Assembly: GCA_902580275.1 (NCBI GenBank) | Contig: CACHJZ010000004.1 | Location: forward strand, 94,492 to 158,491 | Source of the DNA: an uncultured Pelagibacteraceae bacterium | Lineage (GTDB): Bacteria; Pseudomonadota; Alphaproteobacteria; Pelagibacterales; Pelagibacteraceae | Direction of reading: 5' to 3' | DNA length: 64,000 nucleotides | Shown: positions 19,385-29,790 of the stretch, piece by piece | How the letters are laid out: each line of letters starts with the position of its first letter | Position numbering within the stretch: the stretch's first letter is position 1 | Notes under the pieces: model-generated | Seen by the model: the letters and a program-made list of their open reading frames with translations, nothing else | Told to the model about the DNA's origin: nothing | The model's database searches: none | Program-made: the position numbers and the translations under genes

Positions 19385-20673
19385 TTTTTAAATGGATCTA
19401 CTATTAAAATAGTATCATTTCTTTCTGGACTTGTGGAAATACTTGAGATTTTAGCTTCTATAAACTTTTCTAGCTCTTTAATGTAAGTTTTAGCGTTTTC
19501 TGGTAAATCATCAAATTTCCTAATTCCTTTTGTTTGAGATTTCCATCCTTTAAAAGATTTATAAATTGGTTTTACTTTTAGCTGATCTTCTACTGCTGCA
19601 GGAAGATAATCTATTTGTTTTCCATCAATTTCATAGGCCACACATATTTTTATTTCATCTAATTCATCCAAAACATCTAGTTTTGTCAGAGCTATACCAT
19701 CAATTCCTGAAATTTTTATTGTTTGTCTAACTAAAACCCCATCAAACCAACCACACCGTCTTTTTCGACTAGTCACAGTTCCAAATTCTTTTCCTCTTGT
19801 TCCTAGTGTGTCTCCAATATTATTTTTCAATTCTGTTGGAAACGGTCCTTCGCCTACTCTAGTTGTATAAGCCTTGGTAATTCCTAAAACATAATTGATA
19901 GAGTTTGGTCCACATCCAGAACCAGTTGCTGCGGCAGAAGCCACAGTGTTTGACGATGTTACAAAAGGATAAGTTCCGTGATCTACGTCCAATAATATTC
20001 CTTGTGCTCCTTCAAATAGTATCTTTTTATTCTGTTTTTTAAATTCATAAATTTTTTTCCATACTGGTTTTGAAAATTTTAAGATTTCTGGTGCGATTTT
20101 CAGCAAATCTTCTTTTAGTTTATCTTTTTTAAAAATATTTTTACCTAGACCTTTTCTAATAGCGTTATGATGCAAAAGTACAGTTTCAAGCCTTTGATTG
20201 AGATTTTTTTCTGAAATTAGATCCATTACTCTTATTGATCTTCTTCCTACCTTATCTTCATAAGCAGGGCCAATTCCTCTTCTAGTAGTTCCAATTTTTG
20301 CTTTGCCAGCTGAATCCTCTCTTATTTCGTCCATTTCTTTATGAAATGGTAAAATCAGATTTGCAGACTCAGATATGATTAAATTCTCAACACTAATATT
20401 AACACCTTTAGACTTTATCTCATCTATTTCTTCAAGCAGTGCCCATGGATCTATTACTACTCCATTTCCAATTATAGAAATTTTATTTTTTCTAACTATC
20501 CCTGAAGGGAGTAGTCTTAGTTTATATGTAATTCCATCAATAACTAATGTATGCCCTGCGTTATGACCCCCTTGGAATCTTATAACAACATCAGCTTCAC
20601 TTGAGAGCCAATCAACGATCTTTCCTTTTCCTTCGTCTCCCCATTGTGAGCCAATTACTGCTACGTTTTTCAT
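19381..20673 (-). CDS. purA: Adenylosuccinate synthetase
   Basis: PurA converts IMP, aspartate and GTP to adenylosuccinate in AMP synthesis. The 430 residues begin with the P-loop [17 protein letters not shown], followed by [52 protein letters not shown] and [10 protein letters not shown]. Length is typical. Its ATG overlaps the thiD stop, so it is the last gene of the ftsH-folP-glmM-thiD-purA run. Confidence 0.97.
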   Translation of the reverse strand: MKNVAVIGSQWGDEGKGKIVDWLSSEADVVIRFQGGHNAGHTLVIDGITYKLRLLPSGIVRKNKISIIGNGVVIDPWALLEEIDEIKSKGVNISVENLIISESANLILPFHKEMDEIREDSAGKAKIGTTRRGIGPAYEDKVGRRSIRVMDLISEKNLNQRLETVLLHHNAIRKGLGKNIFKKDKLKEDLLKIAPEILKFSKPVWKKIYEFKKQNKKILFEGAQGILLDVDHGTYPFVTSSNTVASAAATGSGCGPNSINYVLGITKAYTTRVGEGPFPTELKNNIGDTLGTRGKEFGTVTSRKRRCGWFDGVLVRQTIKISGIDGIALTKLDVLDELDEIKICVAYEIDGKQIDYLPAAVEDQLKVKPIYKSFKGWKSQTKGIRKFDDLPENAKTYIKELEKFIEAKISSISTSPERNDTILIVDPFKN

Positions 20674-21482
20674 AAATATTTTTTATTTAATTTAAAACTT
20701 ATCAAATGATTTATAGGCCCGTTTCCTTTTCCATAATTTGGACTACTTCTTATTGAATGGTTAACATAATTAATTGCTAACTCACAAGATTTCTTTAGTG
20801 TTTTTCCACACGAAAAGTATGTGGCAATTGCACTAGAAAGCGAACAACCTGTACCATGAAGATTCTTTGTTTTTATTTTTTTGTTTATAAACCTTTTTAT
20901 TTCTTTCTTATTTAAAAATATGTCAGTTATTATTTTTTCTTGTAAATGCCCTCCTTTTAAAAGTACATTTTTTGCCCCCATATCTATCATTTTTTGTGCT
21001 GCAAAAATCATATCATCAACAGATCTAATTTTAATTTTAGAAAGTATTTCTGCCTCAGGAATATTTGGTGTTATTAATTCAACATTTTTAATTAGATTTT
21101 TTCTTATTTTTAAAATTGCTTTTTGATTAATCAATTTTGCCCCGCTAGTAGTAACCATAACCGGGTCAAAAATTATTTTTTTAGCTTTAATTTTTTTCAA
21201 TGATTTGAGAACTGCATCTATTACTTCTGCAGAATGCAACATTCCTATTTTGATTGCATCTGGCTTAATATCTTTTGAAGTATATTCAATTTGTCTAGAG
21301 ATTTCTTTACATGGAACCTTTATTATAGAAGATACACCAGTAGTATTTTGTGCTGTTAGTGCGGTTATAGCCGTCATCGCGTACGACCCTAGAGAAGTCA
21401 TAGTTTTTATATCAGCTTGAATTCCAGCTCCACCAGATGAATCGGATCCAGCAATAACCAATAATTTCGAATTTATTTTCAA
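20670..21482 (-). CDS. thiD: Hydroxymethylpyrimidine/phosphomethylpyrimidine kinase
   Basis: ThiD phosphorylates HMP twice to HMP diphosphate for thiamine assembly. The 270 residues show [43 protein letters not shown] and the C-terminal nucleotide site [13 protein letters not shown] of the ribokinase-like family. SAR11 is known to lack ThiC and to import HMP, so a stand-alone ThiD fits salvage; thiC is not in this window, and its absence from the genome cannot be judged. It overlaps glmM and purA by 4 bases each. Confidence 0.95.
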   Translation of the reverse strand: MKINSKLLVIAGSDSSGGAGIQADIKTMTSLGSYAMTAITALTAQNTTGVSSIIKVPCKEISRQIEYTSKDIKPDAIKIGMLHSAEVIDAVLKSLKKIKAKKIIFDPVMVTTSGAKLINQKAILKIRKNLIKNVELITPNIPEAEILSKIKIRSVDDMIFAAQKMIDMGAKNVLLKGGHLQEKIITDIFLNKKEIKRFINKKIKTKNLHGTGCSLSSAIATYFSCGKTLKKSCELAINYVNHSIRSSPNYGKGNGPINHLISFKLNKKYL

Positions 21483-22813
21483 TTAATTAACGACCTTTTT
21501 ATAATATTAATACATTTCAATAGAAGTTCTTTTTTGTTTGTTTCAACCATGATTCTGATCTTTGGTTCTGTGCCAGATTTTCTTACTAATATTCTTCCAT
21601 TGTTTTTTAATAGTTTAATCGATTTATTTATTGCCTTTTTGCATCTAGGTGCGTTGATTATATTTTTATCTCGAACCGTAATATTTTCCAAAGCTTGAGG
21701 AGTAGGAATAAAATTATCAAATAAATCACTTGCTTTTTTACCTTTCCTCATTGAAAAAAGAATTTCTAGAGCAACTAATAATCCATCGCCCGTAGTTGCA
21801 AATTTACCTAATATTATATGTCCAGACTGTTCTCCACCAAGATTAAATCTGTTATTTTGCATTTTTTCTTTAACAAACCTATCTCCAACATTTGCTCTCA
21901 AAAATTTTATATTATTTTCTTTAAAAAAATTTTCTAATCCAAAATTAGACATTAAAGTGCCTACAACACCACCTTTTAAAATTTTTTTTCTTTTCCATCG
22001 GTTTGCTAACATTGCAATAATTTGGTCTCCATCAATAATTTGAGCTTTTTCATCACAAACAATTATTCTGTCAGCATCACCATCTAAGGATATTCCTAAG
22101 TCCACTCTTTTTCTAGAAACTAGTCTTTTTATTTTATTTGGAAAAGTGGACCCACATTTATCATTTATGTTTAATCCATTTGGTGAAACTCCAACACTGT
22201 AAACTTTTGCACCAAGAGATTTAAGTAATTTAGGTGCAGATTTATAACCTGCTCCATTTGCGCAATCTATAGCGATCTTTATACCTGTTAGGCTAAAATC
22301 TTTTGGAAAATTTTTTCTTATAATGTTTATATACTCTTCAGTTGCGTTTTCTAATCTTTTTACTCTTCCTAAATTTTTTGGAAAAGTCAAATTTTTAACA
22401 ATTTTTGAGTCAATAAGCCTTTCTATTTTTTTTTCAATTTTATCAGACAACTTAAGTCCATTTGGACCAAACAATTTTAAACCATTGTCGTGAAAAGGGT
22501 TATGCGAAGCAGTAATCATTATACCTAAGTTTGCTCTCATTTTTTTTGTCAGCATAGCCAAACCGTTTGTGGGTAAAGGTCCAAGAGTAAAAACATGCAT
22601 GCCTGCAGAAGCCAATCCTGAGACTAAGGCTGGCTCCAAAGTATAACCTGAGAGTCGAGTATCTTTTGCTATAACGGCTGTTTGTTTATTTTTTTTTAGG
22701 TTTTTAAAGTATGTTCCAGCAGCCAAACCAAATTTAAAAAACATTTCACCATTTATTTTTTGATCATTGACTGTTCCCCGGATACCATCAGTTCCAAAAT
22801 ATTTTTTAGACAT
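21479..22813 (-). CDS. glmM: Phosphoglucosamine mutase
   Basis: GlmM converts glucosamine 6-phosphate to the 1-phosphate, feeding UDP-GlcNAc for peptidoglycan and LPS. The 444 residues start KKYFGTDGIRGTVN and carry the phosphoserine loop ITASHNPFHDNGLK, the metal site DGDADR and the phosphate-binding RKSGTEPKIRIMVE. The order ftsH-folP-glmM is the classical one. The start overlaps the folP stop by one base. Confidence 0.97.
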   Translation of the reverse strand: MSKKYFGTDGIRGTVNDQKINGEMFFKFGLAAGTYFKNLKKNKQTAVIAKDTRLSGYTLEPALVSGLASAGMHVFTLGPLPTNGLAMLTKKMRANLGIMITASHNPFHDNGLKLFGPNGLKLSDKIEKKIERLIDSKIVKNLTFPKNLGRVKRLENATEEYINIIRKNFPKDFSLTGIKIAIDCANGAGYKSAPKLLKSLGAKVYSVGVSPNGLNINDKCGSTFPNKIKRLVSRKRVDLGISLDGDADRIIVCDEKAQIIDGDQIIAMLANRWKRKKILKGGVVGTLMSNFGLENFFKENNIKFLRANVGDRFVKEKMQNNRFNLGGEQSGHIILGKFATTGDGLLVALEILFSMRKGKKASDLFDNFIPTPQALENITVRDKNIINAPRCKKAINKSIKLLKNNGRILVRKSGTEPKIRIMVETNKKELLLKCINIIKRSLIN

Positions 22814-23865
22814 TATTTAAAATTTAACATTCTAAAAACTTTAATTGCTTGGGTTATCTCATTAAAATCATGAACTCTTATAATTTGAACACCCTGCATC
22901 ATTAACCATATGCTAGAAGAAATTGTTCCACCTAACCTTTCTTTAGAATCATTTATTTTTACTAAATCTTTAATAAATCTCTTTCGAGAAATTCCTAACA
23001 TTACAGGATAACCAAGGGAGTGGAAAATAGAAATATGTTTTAATAGAGTAATATTATGTTTCAAGTTTTTACCAAAACCAATTCCAGGGTCTAAAATTAT
23101 ATTTTTGTGGTTTATTCCATACTTTTTAATATTTTTTAGCTTATCCTCAAAAAAATCGTAAATATCAAGAAGTACATTTTTATAATTTGGTTTTTTTTGC
23201 ATATTTTTAGGTAAGCCTTTGCTGTGATGTATTACAAATGGTTTCTTTGTTTTCCTCAAAAAATTAATTGTAGATCTGTCATAATTTAAGCCTGATATAT
23301 CATTTACTAAATCTAACTTGTATTCAGAAGCAAGCTCCATTATTTTACTTTTCCTTGTATCAAGAGAAATTAAACATTTTAATTTATTCGTTTTTTTAAA
23401 AAAAGGCTCAATTCTTTTCCACTCAATATTAAAATTAACTTCTTTTGCGCCTGGTCTTGTAGATTCCCCGCCAACATCTATTATTTGACAACCTTTTTTA
23501 ATAAAATTTTTAGCTCGAGCTAATGCTGAATTTATTTTGTTAAATTTTCCACCATCAGAAAAACTATCTGGTGTCATATTTATAACACCCATTAGAATAG
23601 GAAAATTTATAAATTTTAATCCCTTAAAATTTTTTTTTTTTATAATATTTGAAAGGTCTGATTTTATTTTTTTCCTTAGATTTTTTTTTAAAGTATTTAT
23701 TTTTTTAATGTGAATAAATTTTTTATTTTTTCTTGAAATTATTTCAATTGTGTCAAATGATATTAATTTATCTCCACCCAATGGCAAAGATTGTTTATTT
23801 TGAACTTTTTTTTTAGAATGATTTCCAAAATAAAAATTACACGGTTTAGTGTAATATTTATCCAT
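22813..23865 (-). CDS. folP: Dihydropteroate synthase with N-terminal extension
   Basis: FolP joins DHPP and p-aminobenzoate to dihydropteroate. The TIM-barrel core starts near residue 88 with PILMGVINMTPDSFSDGGKF and contains IIDVGGESTRPGA, VNDISGL, IILDPGIGFGK and LGISRKRFI. The protein is 350 residues, about 70 longer than the usual enzyme; the extra N-terminal part (YYTKPCNFYFGNHSKKK onward) is basic and of unknown role, but its start is the only reasonable ATG and lies six bases after ftsH. Confidence 0.94.
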   Translation of the reverse strand: MDKYYTKPCNFYFGNHSKKKVQNKQSLPLGGDKLISFDTIEIISRKNKKFIHIKKINTLKKNLRKKIKSDLSNIIKKKNFKGLKFINFPILMGVINMTPDSFSDGGKFNKINSALARAKNFIKKGCQIIDVGGESTRPGAKEVNFNIEWKRIEPFFKKTNKLKCLISLDTRKSKIMELASEYKLDLVNDISGLNYDRSTINFLRKTKKPFVIHHSKGLPKNMQKKPNYKNVLLDIYDFFEDKLKNIKKYGINHKNIILDPGIGFGKNLKHNITLLKHISIFHSLGYPVMLGISRKRFIKDLVKINDSKERLGGTISSSIWLMMQGVQIIRVHDFNEITQAIKVFRMLNFK

Positions 23866-23871
23866 TAAGGA

Positions 23872-25764
23872 TTAATGAACTATTTTTGGTTTTAGACCAA
23901 TTGAGCCCAAGGCAGAAGATTGGTCATCGCTCTCATCTTTAACATCTTGCTTGCCGGCTGGGTAGATATTTTTATTTACTAAGTCCTCGATTTCTTTACC
24001 AGTTAAAGTTTCATAAGTTAACAGAGCCTTCGCTAATTTGTGTAGATCGTCGATCTTCTCGGTTAAAACTTTTCTTGCTCTATCATAGCCTTTTTCGACA
24101 AATTTTCTTATTTCAGCATCTACTTTTTTTGCTGTCTCTTCTGACATATTTTGTTGACGAGCCACAGATCTTCCTAAGAATACTTCTTCCTCATTTTCAC
24201 CATAAGCTACAGGACCTAATTCTTTACTTAATCCAGCCCTCATCACCATCGCCCTAGCTCTTTTAGTAGCTTGCTCAATATCACTAACTGCGCCTGTAGT
24301 TACCTTATCATCTCCAAAAATAAGTTCTTCTGCAACTCTCCCACCCATTGCAATTGCCATTTGGGCGTGTAATTGTTCTCTAGTTTGTGACACTTCATCT
24401 TTTTCTGGTAACTGCATAACCATACCTAAAGCTCTACCTCTTGGTATGATTGTTGCCTTATGAATTGGATATGCTGCTTTTTCGTTAATAGTAACGATCG
24501 CATGACCAGCCTCATGGTATGCCGTTAGCCTCTTTTCCTCTTCAGTCATTACCATTGATCTTCTTTCGGCCCCCATCATTACTTTATCCTTTGCTTCCTC
24601 AAATTCTTGATTTGTAACAATTCTCTTATTCTTTCTTGCAGCAAGCAAAGCCGCCTCATTTACCAAATTTGCTAAATCAGCACCTGAAAAACCTGGAGTT
24701 CCTCTTGCTACTGTTCTTAAATTTATATCTGGTGCCATAGATATTTTTTTTGAGTGAACTTTTAAAATCTTCTCTCTACCAATTATATCAGGCAATGAAA
24801 CAACAACTTGTCTATCAAATCTTCCTGGTCGTAATAAAGCTGGGTCTAGTACGTCTGGTCTATTTGTAGCTGCAATGATTATCACTCCTTCATTGGTATC
24901 AAAACCGTCCATTTCTACTAATAATTGGTTTAATGTTTGTTCTCTTTCATCGTTACCTCCACCTAGTCCAGCACCTCTGCTTCTACCTACTGCATCAATT
25001 TCATCAATAAAGATAATACACGGTGAATGTTTTTTTCCTTGCTCGAACATGTCTCTTACTCTTGATGCCCCAACTCCAACAAACATTTCAACAAAATCTG
25101 ATCCTGAAATTGTAAAAAATGGAACTCCCGCTTCTCCTGCTATAGCTCTTGCTAATAATGTTTTTCCAGTTCCTGGAGGACCAACAAGCAAACATCCGCG
25201 TGGTATTTTTCCTCCCAACCTACTAAATTTTTTTGGATCTCTTAAGAATTCAACAACTTCCTCTACTTCCTCTTTAGCTTCCTCAACTCCCGCTACATCA
25301 TTAAAAGTAACTTTTCCTTTTAACTCGTTCATCATTTTAGCTTTAGATCTTCCAAAACCCATTGCTCCACCTTTGCCTCCCTGCATCTGTCTCATAAAGA
25401 AAATCCATACTGCAATTAATAAAAGCATAGGGAACCAAGAAAGTAGCACTCCAAACAAAGAAGGCATTTTTTCGTCTAAAGGTGCTGCGGAAATTGCAAC
25501 TCCTTTTGAGGATAATTTTTCAATTAGATTTGGGTCGTTAGGAGCATAAGTGGTAAAATTATTACCATCTGACAAAACACCGTTAATGTTGTTACCTTTA
25601 ATTTCTACTTGTACAACTCTGCCGTTGTCTACTTCGGTTAAAAACTCAGAGAAGTTTATTGAATTTTTTTTAGAAATATTTGATTGTGGATTCTTGAACA
25701 TATTGTAGAGCCCTATGGTAAGGAACACTATAATTGCCCACATTGCTAAATTTTTGAAGTTCAT
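23872..25764 (-). CDS. ftsH: ATP-dependent zinc metalloprotease FtsH
   Basis: FtsH is the membrane-anchored AAA+ protease that removes damaged membrane proteins and regulators such as RpoH and LpxC. The 630 residues have transmembrane segments at about 7-23 and 107-126, Walker [20 protein letters not shown], Walker [13 protein letters not shown], the second region of homology [11 protein letters not shown], and zinc motif [10 protein letters not shown]. Length is standard. A sigma32-like promoter immediately precedes the ATG and no Shine-Dalgarno is visible, so the mRNA may be nearly leaderless. Confidence 0.98.
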   Translation of the reverse strand: MNFKNLAMWAIIVFLTIGLYNMFKNPQSNISKKNSINFSEFLTEVDNGRVVQVEIKGNNINGVLSDGNNFTTYAPNDPNLIEKLSSKGVAISAAPLDEKMPSLFGVLLSWFPMLLLIAVWIFFMRQMQGGKGGAMGFGRSKAKMMNELKGKVTFNDVAGVEEAKEEVEEVVEFLRDPKKFSRLGGKIPRGCLLVGPPGTGKTLLARAIAGEAGVPFFTISGSDFVEMFVGVGASRVRDMFEQGKKHSPCIIFIDEIDAVGRSRGAGLGGGNDEREQTLNQLLVEMDGFDTNEGVIIIAATNRPDVLDPALLRPGRFDRQVVVSLPDIIGREKILKVHSKKISMAPDINLRTVARGTPGFSGADLANLVNEAALLAARKNKRIVTNQEFEEAKDKVMMGAERRSMVMTEEEKRLTAYHEAGHAIVTINEKAAYPIHKATIIPRGRALGMVMQLPEKDEVSQTREQLHAQMAIAMGGRVAEELIFGDDKVTTGAVSDIEQATKRARAMVMRAGLSKELGPVAYGENEEEVFLGRSVARQQNMSEETAKKVDAEIRKFVEKGYDRARKVLTEKIDDLHKLAKALLTYETLTGKEIEDLVNKNIYPAGKQDVKDESDDQSSALGSIGLKPKIVH

Positions 25765-25769
25765 ATTGA

Positions 25770-25799
25770 TAAAATAAGAGTTATTTTAAATTAAACAAG
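25770..25799 (-). promoter_or_regulatory. Candidate sigma32 (RpoH) promoter of ftsH
   Basis: Reading the minus strand, CTTG (25796-25799) is followed after 17 bases by CTTATTTTA (25770-25778), which fits the alphaproteobacterial RpoH consensus CTTG-N17/18-CYTATNT. A weaker sigma70 reading (TTGTTT-N16-TATTTT) overlaps it. The predicted start site falls within a few bases of the ftsH ATG. Confidence 0.5.
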
Positions 25800-25832
25800 T
25801 GTCTATTTTTGCGGTAATTTGACCATACTTGG

Positions 25833-26861
25833 TTATTCTTTGGTAATTATGATAGTTCCATGGATTTTTTCAAAAACACATCCCCCAAGAGTGGTTTTTT
25901 TAGCCTTATTTTGAGATGACATTAATGTCACTAGCCTAATAATTTTCTTGCCTCGTGGAGGGTAATACCTGCAGCTTAGATTTTTAAGAATTGCTGTAAT
26001 CGATCGTATTAATATTTCCTCTGGGTTTAGAAAAAATTTTTTATTCAGAATATAGGATTTGGTTGTTTTAAAATAAGTTGTATTTTCTTTTACATTCTTA
26101 TTTACATAAAAGTCTATTGCGCTGTTAGCAGATTTTAAATTTCTGATAGTAAGATCTATTTTTTTTGATGCTAATCCTTCTTTTTGAAATATATCTAGTA
26201 TTTTTCGAATTCTCACCCTTGCAAAATCTTCATTTGAATTTGACGGATCTTTAATAAAATTTTTAAAAACTAACAAAGAAAGCTTTTCAAGGTCTTTTTT
26301 TGGAACATCTATTAATGGTCTTAATAAGTTTATTTTTGATAACTTTGAATTTTTTCCAAGCGAGGACAATCCTTTTAAACCGCTACCTCTTGACATTCTT
26401 AAAAAAAAATTTTCATGTAAATCATTCAATTGGTGACCTAATAGAATTGTATTGCCTCTCAATCTTTTGCATTCTTTAACTAATAGATTATACCTGTTAT
26501 CCCTAGCAATTTTTTGAATATTTGATTTAGGTTTTTTTCCTTTCCAAACTAAAATTTTACAGTTGATATCAAAATTTTTTAATAACTTAACAACTTTATC
26601 AGCCTCAAAACTAGAATATTTCCGGAGCTTATGATCAACTAATGCATAATTAAATTTTACAGAATTAATAATTGAATAACATTTAGCTAAAAATGCCAAT
26701 GACAAGCTGTCTGGGCCCCCTGACACAGCTACAAGTGGTTTATTTATACCATTTATATTTTTTGCAAATTTTTTATAAATTCTTTTAATAAATATTTGAT
26801 CTAAAAAAAAAGTTATATTATTAAGATTCCTCTTTTTTGCACTCAAACTTTTTTTCCTCAT
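25833..26861 (-). CDS. tilS: tRNA(Ile)-lysidine synthase
   Basis: TilS attaches lysine to C34 of the CAU-anticodon tRNA-Ile so that it reads AUA. The PP-loop motif VAVSGGPDSLSLAFLA lies near residue 45 of the 342, followed by ALVDHKLR, ARDNRYNLL, LLGHQLNDLHENFFLRM and SGLKGLSSL. The protein is shorter than E. coli TilS (432), lacking much of the C-terminal domains. The start is uncertain: ATG 26861 lies 41 bases inside cpoB, ATG 26915 lies further inside, and no ATG or GTG follows before the core. A tRNA with CAU anticodon, its possible substrate, is at 59771-59847. Confidence 0.9.
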   Translation of the reverse strand: MRKKSLSAKKRNLNNITFFLDQIFIKRIYKKFAKNINGINKPLVAVSGGPDSLSLAFLAKCYSIINSVKFNYALVDHKLRKYSSFEADKVVKLLKNFDINCKILVWKGKKPKSNIQKIARDNRYNLLVKECKRLRGNTILLGHQLNDLHENFFLRMSRGSGLKGLSSLGKNSKLSKINLLRPLIDVPKKDLEKLSLLVFKNFIKDPSNSNEDFARVRIRKILDIFQKEGLASKKIDLTIRNLKSANSAIDFYVNKNVKENTTYFKTTKSYILNKKFFLNPEEILIRSITAILKNLSCRYYPPRGKKIIRLVTLMSSQNKAKKTTLGGCVFEKIHGTIIITKE

Positions 26862-27798
26862 ATTTTGCTTTTTGAAGAACAGACTGATTGGCTTTTGGAT
26901 ATTCTTTTTTAACACCAGAAATCATTAAACAACCCTGATCTTTTTCTCCTATTTGAACTAATGATACACCAAGTTTCAATAGATTTATAGGAGCCTTCTG
27001 ACTTTTTGGATATTTTTGATAGCCTTCTAAATATGCTGATGCTGCATCTGTAAATAGTTGTCTAATACGAAAAGTTTCGGCATACCAATATTGGGCATTT
27101 CCTGCAAGATTATGTTCTGGGTTTTTATCAACAAATTCTCTAAATGCTCTTTCAGCCATATTATAATCTCCAACTTTTAAAAAACTTGTTGCAAACTCAT
27201 ATTGCTCTTCTGGTGTACTATCTGGTAAAATTTTTTCCTCCGCTATAAAAGTTTCTGTAACAACCGTATTTGTTGTTTCGATAGATTGTATTTTTTGGTT
27301 TTCCTCTCCAGTTTCAGTATCTTTATATGAAATCGAGCCCAAGTCCTGAGGCTGAGAGGATCCAGGTAAAATTTGATCTTCGTTTTTTGTTTTTATAGAT
27401 GTACCTTCATTAATATCTAAACCAACTGTTTTATTTTCTAATTGTTGAAATCTTAATTGATTATCAGCCTGCGATTTTGACAGTCTATTTGAAAGTTTAT
27501 CGAGCTTAAAGTTTATTTCCTCGAATTTGTTTGTTAAATCTTGAAATTGATTTTCAATTTCTGAAAGCTTAAGTAAATGTCTTGTTAATACTTCTTCAGA
27601 GTTTTGATCCATTGAAGATGTTAAATTTGTTTCATTGCTTGAAGAATTTGCGTAAACTGCTTTTTCAAGAGTTTTTATATCTTTCTGTAAATCTTCTAAT
27701 AATTCAGAAATATTATGGCTATCAGCAATAGATGACGTAATTAAAAAAAATAAACAAAATATTTTTGAAAATAACAAGAATTTAATTTTTTTGATCAT
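26821..27798 (-). CDS. cpoB: Tol-Pal accessory protein CpoB (YbgF)
   Basis: CpoB is a periplasmic coordinator of Tol-Pal and PBP1B. The 325 residues begin with a signal peptide (FLLFSKIFCLFFLITSSIA, cleavage near residue 25), then a coiled-coil segment of about residues 70-120 that trimerises the protein in relatives, a low-complexity linker, and C-terminal TPR repeats starting PEEQYEFATSFLKVGDYNMAE and including NPEHNLAGNAQYWYAETF. It is separated from pal by an intrinsic terminator. Confidence 0.92.
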   Translation of the reverse strand: MIKKIKFLLFSKIFCLFFLITSSIADSHNISELLEDLQKDIKTLEKAVYANSSSNETNLTSSMDQNSEEVLTRHLLKLSEIENQFQDLTNKFEEINFKLDKLSNRLSKSQADNQLRFQQLENKTVGLDINEGTSIKTKNEDQILPGSSQPQDLGSISYKDTETGEENQKIQSIETTNTVVTETFIAEEKILPDSTPEEQYEFATSFLKVGDYNMAERAFREFVDKNPEHNLAGNAQYWYAETFRIRQLFTDAASAYLEGYQKYPKSQKAPINLLKLGVSLVQIGEKDQGCLMISGVKKEYPKANQSVLQKAKYEEKKFECKKEES

Positions 27799-27828
27799 TT
27801 ATAATTAATTTGTATTTATAATGATGGC

Positions 27829-27867
27829 AAAAAAAAGACCCCAAAGACTTATTTACTTTGGGGTCTT
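27829..27867 (-). terminator. Intrinsic terminator between pal and cpoB
   Basis: On the minus strand the perfect 12-bp stem AAGACCCCAAAG/CTTTGGGGTCTT (27835-27846 and 27856-27867) encloses a 9-base loop and is followed by a run of T. It is one of very few GC-rich hairpins in the window and ends 30 bases before cpoB, so it should stop or attenuate transcription from tolQRAB-pal. Confidence 0.85.
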
Positions 27868-27879
27868 ATTAAATTTAAA

Positions 27880-28356
27880 TTAATTTGCTTTTACGGTTAC
27901 AGATCTTCTATTTTTTGACCATGCTAAAGGATTTGATCCTGAATCAACTGGTCTTTCTTTACCATAACTTATTACAGAAATTCTATTCGCTGAAATTCCA
28001 TAAGTCATTAAATAGTCCTTTGCAGCATTAGCTCTTCTTTCACCTAATGCTAAGTTGTACTCTCTTGTACCTCTTTCATCTGCATGACCTTCTAGTACTA
28101 CATTTATTTTTGAATTCTTTCTTAACCACTCTGCTTGTTTTCTTAAAGTATCTCTTGAAGCAGTTGTTAAAACTGACTCGTTAGTTGCAAAGAATACCCT
28201 GTCTGGAACTCCTGATGCTAAATATTCAACAGTATCTGTACCTGTATAAACATCGCCTTGCATTTGATTTTGAACTTTCTTAGTCGCACAAGCTGAAAGC
28301 ACCAAACATGCTAGCATTACCAAAAATGCATTTTTAAAATACTTGCTTAAATTCAT
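27880..28356 (-). CDS. pal: Peptidoglycan-associated lipoprotein Pal
   Basis: Pal is the outer-membrane lipoprotein that binds peptidoglycan and TolB. The 158 residues start with a lipoprotein signal ending in the lipobox VLSAC, followed by an OmpA-like domain with VFFATNESVL, VVLEGHADERGTREYNLALGERRA and ISYGKERP. I chose ATG 28356 because AAGGAG lies five bases upstream; a GTG directly before it (28359) would be too close. Promoter elements in the 84-base gap to tolB are not clear. Confidence 0.97.
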   Translation of the reverse strand: MNLSKYFKNAFLVMLACLVLSACATKKVQNQMQGDVYTGTDTVEYLASGVPDRVFFATNESVLTTASRDTLRKQAEWLRKNSKINVVLEGHADERGTREYNLALGERRANAAKDYLMTYGISANRISVISYGKERPVDSGSNPLAWSKNRRSVTVKAN

Positions 28357-28443
28357 CACTGCTCCTTAATTGATTATTTTAAGTTTTCCACAACTGAATA
28401 AATCTTTCAAGTCAAAAAATCAACTATTTTGTATTATTTATAT

Positions 28444-29790
28444 CTAATTACTTAATAAAGACGACCAAGATGGGTCAGAAGCGTCTGAATCTGTGATTAC
28501 CATACGCTCATTATAGCCTGTCAAATCTATAGACCATAATTTTGCTGAAAATCCCTTTCCTTCACTATCTGTCTTGGTTTCTCTATAAAAAATCAAAACC
28601 CTACCATTCGGTGACCAAGATGGAGCTTCTTGATAATAATTTTCCGTAAGCAATCTTTCGCCAGATCCATCTGTTCTCATTACCCCTATATAAAATTTCC
28701 CTTTGTGTAATTTAGTAAAAGCAATTAAATCACCTCTTGGTGACCAGACTGGTGTTCCATACAATCCTTTGCCAAAAGAAATTCTTTTTACATTTGTTCC
28801 ATCTTTCTTCATTACATAAATTTGCTGATAACCACTTCTGTCTGAATTGAAACAAATAAATTTTCCATCTGGCGAATAAGAAGGGGAAGTATCAATTGAT
28901 GGATGACTCGTAATTCTTTCTACGATCCTATTTTCTAAATCCATAGTGTAAATATCAGAATTTCCATCCATCGCAAAACTCATTATAATTTTTTTACCAT
29001 CTGGCGAGAATCTTGGTGCAAAAGTCATACCTGGAAAATCACCTACTACCTCTTGAACACCTGTCTCAATGTCTAAAAGATATACTCTTGGTAAATTTCT
29101 AAAATACGATAAATAAGTAACCATTTGATTTGTGGGATTAAATCTTGGTGTCAAAACTAACTCATTCCCCAAAGTTAAATATTTTGTATTTGATCCATCT
29201 TGATCCATAATAGCTAATTTTTTTATCCTTTTTGTTTTTGGGCCCTCTTCTGCAACGTAAATAATTCTTGTATCAAAATACCCCTTCTCACCAGTCAGTC
29301 TCTCATAAATTTTATCAGTTATTATATGTCCAATTCTTCGCCAGTTTGATGGAACTGTTGTGAACGCAAGAGCCATCATCTCTTTTGCTGCAAGAACATC
29401 CCATAACCTAAATTCAACTCTTAATTTTTCATCTTTAAAAATTACTTTTCCAGTAATTAACGCTTGAGCCTTTATAAGTGACCAATCTTCAAATCTTGGC
29501 TTCAAATGTGCAATATCTGGTTTTTGTAAAAAAGCATTTTTATCAAGAGGATTGAATAAACCAGAATTTTTTAAATTGTTCTCAACTACAGCAGCTATTT
29601 TGACACCAATTTCATTTATATCTAATTCTTTTTTTAATTTATTATTTGTAGCTTTATCCGCAGATAGAGGCGAAACCGCTATTGGAAGAGGATCAAGGTT
29701 ACCTCTAGTAATATCAACTTCGACTAGTGCTTTTGAGTGAATAGTTGACAAATTTATTAAAATTATTGTTAAAATTATTTTTTTAATCAT
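28444..29790 (-). CDS. tolB: Tol-Pal system protein TolB
   Basis: TolB is the periplasmic beta-propeller that links Pal with TolA. The 448 residues have a signal peptide ([17 protein letters not shown]), an N-terminal domain containing [15 protein letters not shown], and repeated propeller strands with the TolB signature ([57 protein letters not shown]). Its ATG overlaps the tolA stop by four bases. Confidence 0.97.
   Translation of the reverse strand: MIKKIILTIILINLSTIHSKALVEVDITRGNLDPLPIAVSPLSADKATNNKLKKELDINEIGVKIAAVVENNLKNSGLFNPLDKNAFLQKPDIAHLKPRFEDWSLIKAQALITGKVIFKDEKLRVEFRLWDVLAAKEMMALAFTTVPSNWRRIGHIITDKIYERLTGEKGYFDTRIIYVAEEGPKTKRIKKLAIMDQDGSNTKYLTLGNELVLTPRFNPTNQMVTYLSYFRNLPRVYLLDIETGVQEVVGDFPGMTFAPRFSPDGKKIIMSFAMDGNSDIYTMDLENRIVERITSHPSIDTSPSYSPDGKFICFNSDRSGYQQIYVMKKDGTNVKRISFGKGLYGTPVWSPRGDLIAFTKLHKGKFYIGVMRTDGSGERLLTENYYQEAPSWSPNGRVLIFYRETKTDSEGKGFSAKLWSIDLTGYNERMVITDSDASDPSWSSLLSN

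Noticed and set aside
24875..25549. A 224-residue open frame opposite ftsH
   Set aside because: It is a mirror of the strongly coding FtsH sequence, rich in Ser and Pro from antisense codons, with no ribosome-binding site or homology signal.
28360..28443. A sigma70 promoter for pal (TTGATT-N17-TATTCA)
   Set aside because: The match is weak and pal probably reads from the tol operon; not strong enough to list as a feature.
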